A DNA stretch of 64,000 bases from assembly GCF_945859705.1 (NCBI RefSeq), contig NC_079134.1:122946620-123010619 (forward strand). Reading direction: 5' to 3'. The position numbers and the translations under genes are program-made. A model generated the notes under the pieces. The model was given only the letters and a program-made list of their open reading frames with translations, did no database searches and had not been told where the DNA came from. Source of the DNA: Episyrphus balteatus (Eukaryota; Arthropoda; Insecta; Diptera; Syrphidae). Shown here piece by piece: positions 47,501-59,500 of the stretch (positions are counted from its first letter, which is position 1; every line of letters begins with the position of its first letter).

Positions 47501-50500
47501 TTTTCATCAAGACAAGATTTTTCTTTACTCAATTGCCTTGAGCGATTGCTTGAAATATTTCTCAACTTACTGGAGTTGAGAAAAAACTTAACTCAAGTAA
47601 CGATTTTTAATTCCGCTCTTAAACTTCCGATTACAACACGTTTAATAAGGGTGTTAGGATTAAATTAAAATAAAATACTTTGAGGTATAATACAAATTAT
47701 TTATGTACTTAATCATAACAATTCATAGACTTTAACAGAAACAGAAAATAGATAATTCATAAGAAAAAAAATGGGGTTGGGGTCGAAATGCTGTATGTTG
47801 CAAAATTCTTTATTCAAGATACTGTATGCCAAAATACTGTATGTCAAAATTCTGTATGTGCAAAATGCTGTACGAACAAAATTCTGAAAGTCAAAATTCT
47901 GTATAGCAAAATTCTGGTTGGTCAAAATACTGTATTTCAAAATACTGTATTTCAAAATTCTGTAGGTACATCAAAATTCTGTAAATCAAAATTCTGTAAA
48001 AATGCTGTAAAAAATATAGTTTTGATAACTTTTTTACATTATCAAAACGATATTTTTTACAGAAGTTTTACAAACATATTCTCAACGATTTTCTTTTTTT
48101 TTTTGACGGATGATGTTAGAGAAGTGACAGCTCGTCACCTTATCTTATTATCAAAAGTGGAGTTTAAGCTTCTCCTTTGCAACTGGGCGTTACCTAATTT
48201 GAATATTTTTTTTATAAAAAAAAAAACATTTACATAATTTTGTTTTAAATACATAATTAAAAACAATATTTTTCAATAATATTTTGGAATTTGAATAGGA
48301 AGAAATTATTAATTAATCATCACTCATCAAATCAATTATTTTTCAAATAAACACATTTTGCACTGGCCTGCAAAAAATATTTTTTTTTCTTTGAATAATA
48401 TTTTGCAATAATGAGTGATTAGATATTTTTTTAATATAAATCTTGTTTCAGAAATATAAATTAAATTGATTAAAAAAAAAAAAAAATGAAAAATAATTAT
48501 CGTCGATGCGAACAGGGGTGCAGATGTTTAAAATATACAAAACTGTAGTCGACAAAATTTGCAGAGTTAATTAAAAAATTGATTCAGGCAACTGCAATTG
48601 TTGTTTCTGTTCTTAATGTTGTAAGAACCATCTCCAGTTACACATGTTTCGTAGTTATTGATTTGAATTTAACTCTGTTTTCTTTTATTGTAATTATTAA
48701 TTAATAAAGATTTTTTTCCACACTCTGAAAATAAATTTACCACTGTGTCGGTCATGTCATTTTTCCGCTCACAAATGAACCTCAAAATATGTTTAATATA
48801 AATTTTAAAAAGGTTATTTCATTCTGAAAACCAATTTGTGTAGGAGTATGAAGCTTGAATATTGGAGGTGGTGTTGGTGGTGCCTGACTATATGAAATGT
48901 TGACATTTCATTGCACTTTCTTATTATGAGCAATACAAAAACCACGCGTATAATTCATGGTCAAGTGTAAGGAATACATGAATAGTTTTATCATTGAAGA
49001 TTTTTTTGTTTAACAAAAAACCAGTCTACATTCAAATTGCAGTTTCTCTTATAATTTTGTATTGTATGCACTGCACGTATCATGGGTATTTTGTGTGTGT
49101 TTTTTTTTTTTGTGTTATTGACGTACAATACAATACATATGTCACCTAAAATGGGCACGGTCGCGACAGAAAAAATCACGTGCTATATTATGTTTAGGTA
49201 AAATACATTTTCCATGTTCAATGTACACTCCTCGCCACTTGAATAGGACACCCTTTTTGTTTTTAATAAAGTGGATATAACTCCAGTCTCTTAATAGTTA
49301 GCTGTTCAATATTTTACTATTTTGTGTGTCCCCTTATGCACTCTCTCTGTGAGCAAGATCATTCATTTTCAATGCCCCGTTAGTTAAATTTTGCAATTTT
49401 TTGCGGAACAACTGTGAAAAAGTTGCCCCTATTTTTGTTCACTTGAATAGGACACCCCCTTTTTAATTGGTTTTCGGGTGCAAATCAAAGAAGGTGGAAT
49501 TGCAAAAATGTTTTCCAATGTCTTTTAGTAATTTTTAGCTAATTTCAATTTAAATGGGTCGCGCGAAATTATTGGCAGAGGAAGAAATAGCGAAAATCTA
49601 GAGTGTCACCCGATTTTTCACCAAAAAGGTAAAAAAACGCATCAAAGCCGAAACATTTTTTCATTTTTTTTACGAAACGAGTCCAACTGTCGAAAAAATA
49701 TGAAAGGCTTAACAATGAGTGCCATTACTGCAGCTGACAGAAGAGCGATTCAACGACTCGCATAAAATTTACATGACTTTGCCGCCGAAAAGAACGAAAA
49801 AGTGGTTAAAAAGCAAGTGCATCCGTAGTGAAGCGAGTGATTTCGAAGGCCAAAAACTTGAGGCGATTGCAGCTTAAGAAAAAACCATGGGTTAACACCT
49901 GCAGTAAAGAACAACGCCTTAGTTTCGGTCTGTTTTATGACATGAAGTAAAGCATGTTTTCTCCAATGCGAAAAAAAATTAATTTGGGGGTCCCGTTGGC
50001 CTCAAGTATTATTTTTATGAAATAATGGATAGTCCTTCCTTCGCAAAATATGAAAGAAAAAATTTAAAGCCAACGGGACCCCCAAATTAATTTTTTTTCG
50101 CATTGGAGAAAACATGCTTTACTTCATGTCATAAAACAGACCGAAACTAAGGCGTTGTTCTTTACTGCAGGTGTTAACCCATGGTTTTTTCTTAAGCTGC
50201 AATCGCCTCAAGTTTTTGGCCTTCGAAATCACTCGCTTCACTACGGATGCACTTGCTTTTTAACCACTTTTTCGTTCTTTTCGGCGGCAAAGTCATGTAA
50301 ATTTTATGCGAGTCGTTGAATCGCTCTTCTGTCAGCTGCAGTAATGGCACTCATTGTTAAGCCTTTCATATTTTTTCGACAGTTGGACTCGTTTCGTAAA
50401 AAAAATGAAAAAATGTTTCGGCTTTGATGCGTTTTTTTACCTTTTTGGTGAAAAATCGGGTGACACTCTAGATTTTCGCTATTTCTTCCTCTGCCAATAA

Positions 50501-53500
50501 TTTCGCGCGACCCATTTAAATTGAAATTAGCTAAAAATTACTAAAAGACATTGGAAAACATTTTTGCAATTCCACCTTCTTTGATTTGCACCCGAAAACC
50601 AATTAAAAAGGGGGTGTCCTATTCAAGTGAACAAAAATAGGGGCAACTTTTTCACAGTTGTTCCGCAAAAAATTGCAAAATTTAACTAACGGGGCATTGA
50701 AAATGAATGATCTTGCTCACAGAGAGAGTGCATAAGGGGACACACAAAATAGTAATATATTGAACAGCTAACTATTAAGAGACTGGAGTTATATCCACTT
50801 TATTAAAAACAAAAAGGGTGTCCTATTCAAGTGGCGAGGAGTGTATATAAGATATGTCAATATCCATATGTATTAAGGTACGTTCAGATCTGGAAGGTAT
50901 GTATCTATATAAATCTCGAATGTAATTACATTATGTTTATGTAGTGGAAAATTTTAAATAAAATTTCCAAAATCCTACTAATTTTTTCCTTGCTACCATT
51001 TTTGGTATAAAAAATCTTTTAATAATGGTATCGCACATACACTGCAACATTGTTAATTTTTTCAAGGAATCATAAGTTAGTTAAGTAAACTCCAGATCAA
51101 AGATGGTTTTGATGTTTTGTCCCCCAAATTAACTTATAGAGTAGAGTAGACTTTTCTTTCAGATCACTGCGTGCAACTCATGGTTTATGCCTTGTGGTCT
51201 TCTGAACATATTCTGATACTTTTTTTTTATTCGACAATGGAAAAATAAAAATCGGGAAGCCTCTAAAGAGTGCTCGTTTTTTACGAAAATCGATATTTTA
51301 CGAGTTGTTAGAACCCATCTAAATTCTTGCCCATGCTAATTTTTTATTTCGAAGTCAAAATGGCGTAATAATTATACCGTTTAACGATTTATTTTTATGA
51401 ATTTAACAATGTTAAAAACATAAGTTTGTGGAAATCAAAAGATTGTTAGGTATTTAAGAAAACCGTCTGCAGGTAAAGTTAAAAAAAAAATAAGCATGGG
51501 CAAGAATTATAGAAACATCTAAATGTCAAATATCTAAGGATTGAAATAAGATATCGACATAAATTAAATGCAGTCACAAAGGTTAGTGTTGTATATAAAA
51601 ACTAAATCATTAAAGAAGTTTTTAAGTGTAGTATTGGAATTTAAATTTCTATTGAAATGGGTCAGGGGATGTCAAAGTAGCATTTTCTTAAATCCCCCCA
51701 TAAACGAAGTTATTATTACAGAAAAGTTCTCAGTTTGAGTGCTCCACATCTTTTAAGGTTCAAATAGTTTCTAACAAATATAGAAAATACAAACAAGTTG
51801 TAAAAGAAATTTGTTCTGGGCGGGATTTTACACAATTTAAAAAATCTGATTTTTTGCGAAAATGTGCATTTTTCGGAGCCTTCCCGATTTCGTTTTTTCC
51901 ATTGACGACTCAAAATAGGGAATCAGATCAGGTTCTAGAGACCACTCAGAATAAGTTATGAGCAGTAGGTAGTGAAATGAAAAAGATTAAGTCAATTCAA
52001 ATGGGTTCAATCTTCAGAGGCTTCCCGATTTTTATTTTTCCATTGTCGAATAAAAAAAAAGTATCAGAATATGTTCAGAACACCACAAGGCATAAACCAT
52101 GAGTTGCATGCAGTGATCTGAAAGAAAAGTCCAAAAACGCTCCACTCTATTATAGAGGCACTCACACAAGCGTCATCTGCTGCATTCCATCGAGTAAAAT
52201 ACATTTCTGAGTTACATGAACCCTTAGAATATTAATAAGATTTTCCATCATTCATATCCGAAAGTGATAAACATAAATATCTACTTTTGTCCATTAAAAA
52301 TTCATAAAATTGTATGTAATTTCTATAAAAGATAACCCAATAATAATTTTTCAAGATATGCTTAAACATAATTAACAACATGCCACACGCTATCGTCAAT
52401 GTTCATATAATAAAACAAACAGCATAATGACAATCATTTATCACGCATTTTATTTCACGCCAACATTTTACCAGCCATCATATGTATAGTGTGCTTATGA
52501 CTCGATTATGATCAGTTCGAAGCCTTTACCACAGAAGCTTGGTTTGACAATTGAATCTTACCTGTGAGCGAGTTGACATTGAGTGAGGACGGATTGATGC
52601 ATCAATTTCCATTGTAGTGTTTTCTATGTGATTCGAATCTAAATCAGGAGCAATGCACCGATAATTTCTTCTCAATGCAAACTAAATTGACCGATTAATG
52701 TTTTCAAATGAAACAATAAAAATAAATAAAACCTTTTAATGAAAGAAGATCCGTGAAAAGTGTTTGTTTGTTTGTTTTTTTTTGCAAAGTAAGAATTTAC
52801 TAAATTCCACTCACGCAAATTGATCGTAAACTAAACAACAAACACAAAGATATTCGAATGCAATTGTTTGTGGCTGCTGATTTAGGACGATTTCTACATA
52901 CCGAAGCTTAGCAATAAAATAATAGTTTATAATAGATAGGTACGAAAAAAAGTACAGTAAAGGAAAAAACAACAACAACAACAACAAAATAATAACGCAG
53001 CTGGAAGGCATACCTATGTTTAACAAAACCATAAGGTACGTGGTGGTACGATGGATGCGCAAAGCAAACGTCTTCGTTCCATTAACTATTTGCCAATATG
53101 TATAATTTACATTACTAATTAGATTGGCACGCATCAGTTAAGCGGTAACTGGCCCATAATCACGCAGCCAATGGTTTCGGATCTTTGCATTTTTTGTTTC
53201 TTTTGTTTTTTTCATTTATTGTTGGCAATATACATTCAGATTACTAGCTTTTTCTAATGTTATGATAAATTTAATGATATAAACATGGTTGTTAACGGTT
53301 AATGAGTATCGGTTAAGACTGCAGTTAAAAAAAAAATAAGTTTAAAGGGTTTCATGAGATGCATATTGCATATATTGCATGTTTCATAAGATATTATTAA
53401 AAAAAAAAGTTTGTACAACAGCTCTTTTGTTTTGTAAGCTTAATGAAGAATATCGTTAAGCAATTCATATTTTACAAAAGTTGGGGCCTAAAAAGTTTGT

Positions 53501-56500
53501 GCGTGGATTCTTTTTTAATAATTTAAATTGTCAGAATGAATTTTGAAATTCTGACTACGTGAAAAAGGACCGTAGTTCCAAATTATGTGGGTATTTTAAA
53601 ATTCTTGTTGGCCAAAAGTATTTTTGCAAAAAATCAATATTCTTATTCTGTCTCAAGAAAAAAATTTTTTTTTGTTGCGTTTTAAGAATCTCAATATCAT
53701 TAATAGGATTCTCGAATATGCACATTATGTAATCATTTTTCAGAAATATATCTTTTATTATCTCGCTTCGAAAAGTAAAAAGGAATATTGTACGAGAAAA
53801 CTAGTTTTTAACAGTTGAAAACAAAACAAAATTTGCATATTACTCAACCAACAAATTAACTGCTCTTGGAAATTCAAAAAAAAATATATGTTTTTATTCT
53901 TCTTAAAAAAAAAAAAAAAAAAAAACAAAACCAAATTGTATCAATAAGTCTTATTTTAAATGCCAAACTTGATGTACATTATCTAATCAAGTAAATTGAT
54001 CTTGTTTCCTTAATTTTAAGTTCCGGACATGTCATCGTTTTCCTCATTAACACCTACACGAAATCAATACCATAACGGATATATATTGCAACTAAATTAA
54101 TAAAGATGCCAAATTAGAGTTAAAATCGATATATTTCAATGTGCTCCAAATTCAATTAGTAACGCAAATATAATATATATTACATTTATCAGTTAAATCT
54201 CTAAAGCGGTCAAAACTACTACCCAAACAATGTCAAGTTCAAGTTGATATAATATCCAAAAGTGTAGGTTGAGTTGAGATACTCTATGTTTATTATATGT
54301 ACTTTTGTTCATTGTTATTCGTATCAAACGGCATTAATACAATATTTCCTAGATCTTAAACAGCTGTTAAGCTGTTGTTTTGACACCTACACTATTAGGT
54401 CCCCCCGGTAAAAGATTAGGTAACAAAGCAGACATAAAAATATGGCTTTTGTGTTTTTGTTCAAAAAAATTAATGTTATCATCGTTGAATTTGGTATTTC
54501 AATTGGATATGAATTTTCAAATGTGTTAAGTTGTGAAAATACTTTAATTTTTTTTTTTTTTTTTTGAAAATTTTTTTCACAGTTCAGTAGTTCTATATCT
54601 CCAGAGTTTCTTTCTTCATTCTCACAGTACACATAAAAAGGTAATATATTCCGAACTGACATTGGTCGCCAAATTGTCAAAAAATGACAATTTGGCGACC
54701 AACGTCAGCTATCGAATTCTTAAGGCTTGGCCACACCGGAGGGTATGCGGTAGCGGTACGGGTAGAGGTAACGGTACTTGTATGAACAAAATTCCAAACT
54801 GACATATCAACGTTCAGATGTTGAATTTTTTTCATACAAATATCGTTACCGCTACCCGTACCGCTACCGCATACCCTCCGGTGTGGCCAAGCCTTTATTT
54901 GTTTTAAGTTTTGGCCACACCGGAGGGTATGCGGTAGCGGTACGGGTAGCGGTAACGATATTTGTATGAACAAAATTCCACATCTGAACGTTGATATGTC
55001 AGTTTGGAATTTTTTTCATACAAGTACCGTTACCTCTACCCGTACCGCTACCGCATACCCTCCGGTGTGGACAAGCCTTTAAAATACCGACGAAAAACGC
55101 ACAAAAACCGAAGAACCACGCACAACACTAATTTTTAACAATTATCGACTATTTTCCGCGAAGAAGCACCAGGAAAATTTGTTATTTTTCAATTTATAAT
55201 TATTTTAAATGACATTTTATAAATTAAAACAAAAAAATATTTCCTGTTTACTGCGATTAAAATATAAAAATCAAAGGCCGATTTGACATATTGGTGCCCA
55301 TTTTTGACAAACAAATTTTGACAACGTTCGGAATATATTACCTTATTATGTGTACTGTGCTTCATTCTAAAGTTTAAAAAAAAAGTTTAAGAGAGTTTAA
55401 TTTCAATGAATATTGTATGCAAAAACTTTTTTATTACATTAATATTAGCCCAGGCAAATTAGTCAATACATGAAATCGCATTTTTCGCGAGACAAAATTT
55501 TTTTTATTGGAATGTGTTCGGGTGTATGTCCTAATCATAAAAGTCAATTTGTTGGGATGATAGGACGACGCGTCGGGAGCAGCCGCCATCTTGGGAAAGA
55601 ATTTGGTTCCGTTTTTATTTAATAGCTCCGTTTTTAAACAAAACTGACCAAGACAGACTTATTCACAGTAAAATTATCTAAAAAATGATATACGAATGAA
55701 TTCCGTGAGTTTATTTAATTCAATTTTATAGTCGGTCAAAGTCCGGGTTTGTCTCGCAAGGTTGGGGCAAAATGACATTTTTTCAAATATCTGATGAACT
55801 TTTGATTTGTGTGGAAAATTCTTCAAGAATGAATTATAGCAATTTTAATCATCTATAAAATGATGATATGATGGTTACAAAAACAATTGAGGGCTCATTG
55901 CATAAAACCCAAAAAGACATACATGTACTTACTAAACCCTAAATGGTTTATAGCTTTTTGAAAAGGGTGTTTAATATAGAATAGAACCTCATCAAAAATT
56001 TTTACATGTAGGTTATATTTAAAAAATGGCCTAATAAGTCAACATATACCTATTTTAAATGAGAAAAAACTTTAACCCTCTTGGGGCGCCATCTAGCGTC
56101 AAAATAAAAATCTGAAAAAATTAGGGGATATTTTTTTTTATTATTTAGAAACAGTTTTTCTACTTAGGAATTTGATTCCCAAAAAAAAAACCTAAATAAC
56201 GACCGCCCTAATGTACATATTATGTAAATATGTACATATGTACCTACATATTATTTTCTTTGGTAGTTTGAAATCAATTTTTAAAAAATTAAAAATATCT
56301 GGTATTAAACTTTAATAAAATAAAATATGACTTACTTTTTTTTGCTATAAATTCTTAAATCCCAGATTTTGAGCCATTCCTGTTGACAGAATTTTGTTCC
56401 TCCCGTCGCTATGTTTGTAATCTCTGGACAGGTGCATATGTAGGTATCTTTCCAACAAAGAGTTTTCGAAACAGTTTTTCGTTTAGTTTTGAAATTTTAA

Positions 56501-59500
56501 GGAATTTAAATTGGCCCACTCACTTTCACCAAAATTTTTAAATTTCAGTAAAAAAAAATATTGAAAGAAAAAAACAAACTGAAAATTAGTTTTCAGTCGA
56601 CACAAAAATAGAGTGATAGAGTGATTACTTAAATAACATTCAAGTGGACTTATAAGTTGTAAGGACACCTTTTTTATGTCAGAAGATATCAGAGGGCTTC
56701 TATCACATCTCTTGAGACAGGTTAGCCAAGGACGTAGCTAATCATTTAATCATTTCAAAATCAATTTCAACTTAAAAACGATCTACGAGAATAGCTGCGT
56801 TCCTATGAGGGCATTGATCTACTCCTTAGGACTTAAAGCTGCTTTTAACTACTTTTTCAATAGTGATAGTACCTTCTTAATAGCAACTTTAAGTACTAAT
56901 ACTTTAATACTAAGCACTAGATAAATGCTCCCAAAAGGAACGCAGCTAATAATTGGTGTTCAATAACTTTGATGACATTACATTCGATTTAAATGTAGGA
57001 ACTAGTGTTCTGTTATTCTCTCTCATTTTTATTTGAAAAATTTAGTTTTGGCGATCATACATATTAACAGAACGCAAAATAAAAGCGTTTTTTTTTTACT
57101 ATTTAATAGATTTACCATTTCAAATTTCTATTTAACATATTTAGAACTTTAACACTGAAATAAACCTGTTCGAAAGATAACCAACTACAACTAACAACAC
57201 ATCATCAGTCACTATCAAACCAGCCTATGATTGATGATCATCACAAACAGCTTATCTCTCTTCCCAGACCTGGTAGAGGTAGGTTTAACTATACACGCAG
57301 TGAATAGCAATTCGAAACAAGTTGATTGATTCTTGATCTTGATGAATAGCGAATCATTATTTATAGACGTCATTCGTCATCATATTCGTCCACCATCGTT
57401 TTAGACCCATTGCAAGTCTGCTAGATGACAATTCTTAAGTCCATTGAGAACTTTTTTTTTTCTACCAACCCAGCTATCGCTTGAGCTACTGATGCTGGTA
57501 TATTTTGAAACTGTGCGTAAAGTGAAAGTACTTCAAGCTCTTTGGTGTCCAAGTAAATAAATAGTGAAGAACGATGATATATATACACCAGGCACAGCGA
57601 CATCCGTAGAGACTTTAACACACACAGGAAATGATGTATGACCAGGCCAGTGGGTCTTGCGCGCGCGCACATTGCAGAATCTTTGTAGACGCGCGCGTAT
57701 ATTCTCTTTGATTCGCAATCGCGTTTCTTTTAAACGTGGCATGGTTCTGTGTTTGTTTGTGTTTTATGTGTTTATGCACTGAATCTGGTAGAACTCGTTC
57801 CAATAGATAGAACACTGGCCAGACATGCATGGCAACTTTTCAAGGAGGAAAGATGAGATGAGCTTAGATTTGATTGTTGATTTGTTTATTTTTTTCTATT
57901 TCTCCACCAGAATTTAGAATACGAAAAACAAAGATGGCATTTTTAGAAGAAAGAGTAGATCACTTGTTATATTGGTTCTGTTGTTGATGTTGTTGTGATG
58001 ACTTCACTATTTTAGATGACTGCATATTAATCGGTTTGCTGAATAGAATATTTGTATTGTCATTTTGTTCTCATTTTGATCTACACTCTGAGTCACACAG
58101 TTTAATCGGATTTAGGGCCGGTTTGTTGACAATCGATTATCTTTTAATCAAGGATTTTTGTATGGAATAATCCTTGATTAAAAGATAATCGACTGTGAAC
58201 AAATCGGCACTTAATGTTCTTTTTCATATTAACATTCAACGTTTAAGTTACATACATTTATTATAGTTGGTTTAGCGACTGTAAAGAGTCGAAAAAATTT
58301 TCAGCAATTTCGATAGAGCCCGCTCTTATAACCGAGACAAAGATTTAGAAAGTGATTTCAGACAAATCACCCCTACTTCCATTTACCTTGTATAAAACAA
58401 ATTCTTGGAAGCGATCTAAACGATACGAATAAAGTTTACAAAGGCTAGCCATATTTAAAAGGAAAGTGGAAAGTCAAAAGTCTTCTTATCTTAAGGTAGC
58501 GCTAACAGTTCAGGATAAATCTTGGCCCCAACCAACAAGATCTCCAGCCAGCTCTTTCATACATATAACCAGCTGTGCCCAGTTGCACCCATCGAGTTGG
58601 TTGGGATTGTTCTTAACTTGTGCACACCACCTGCCCCCTTAGCCACTAAGTTTTCAGCTTTCTGTCCAATGTCCAATTGGATGGTTAAGATGTTTTACGG
58701 AACTTTCTTAGTTCTTCGGGATTTTTAACGATTTAACGATATTTTTATTGAACAGTTATTATATATATACAATTTGCTTAAAGCTAGTTATCTAAAAATT
58801 TACATTGATTATATTAGTATTATGCTTGCACAAAAAGGGGCCTAACATTTTTACATTGTTTTTTTTTTTTTTCTAAGCTAAATTTACAGTTAATTGTAAT
58901 TGTGTTTGTTTTAAATATTAATTCTGCTGGCAGCTTCTTAACTCAGGTTGTTCAAGTCCGGTTGTCATTGTGAAGGTTGGATTAGGTACGATAGTGAGCT
59001 GATCCAGGATCGAAGAAGGGGATGTTCTCTTCGTCGTTGGTTGATATCAAATCCTCATCCAAAAGTTCCTTAGCTTCTAGGTACCGCTGGTTAGGATGTC
59101 TTGGCTGGTTTATTACTCTTTCTATTATTGGGTTTGGATGGTTGCTCAGGTTCTGTAGGCATTAGGGTGTCTGTTATTTCCCAAAGTGATGTTTTCGGGG
59201 GTGACACCCCCCAGATCGAAAGTTTAGGGCCTAAATACGGGGAATTTAGCAAAAACAAATTTTTTGGGGGTCATTAACCCGTGCCTCTAAGGTCATACTT
59301 TCCCCATACAAATTTGTATGGGAAATTTTTAACTCATACATAAAATTTTTGTTCTCTCGAGTTAAATCATCTATTTTTAAAATGTTTGTTGATTCTGGTT
59401 GGAAAATAGTTCCTTTAAAAGATTACATTCAAAATTTCCCGTTAAAAATTTTTTTTATATTTTATTTCGGTTTTTGAAATTATTAGCTGTTTTCGTAGTT

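Noticed and set aside
47788..48237. 149-aa open frame, the longest outside hillarin exons
   Set aside because: More than half is a 15-bp minisatellite whose period keeps the frame open; the rest is AT-driven.
54677..54973. 98-aa minus frame and 63-aa plus frame with RYRYPYRYR-like repeats
   Set aside because: They lie entirely in the compound palindrome and mirror each other.
55486..55762. Possible element with CGCGAGACAAA / TTTGTCTCGC ends
   Set aside because: The inverted ends are only about 10 bp, there is no clear target duplication and no internal symmetry; kept only as a remark in the stretch description.
57421..57830. Three overlapping minus-strand frames of 69-83 aa
   Set aside because: Three registers of the same DNA are open at once, with no shared motif; not expected for a real exon.
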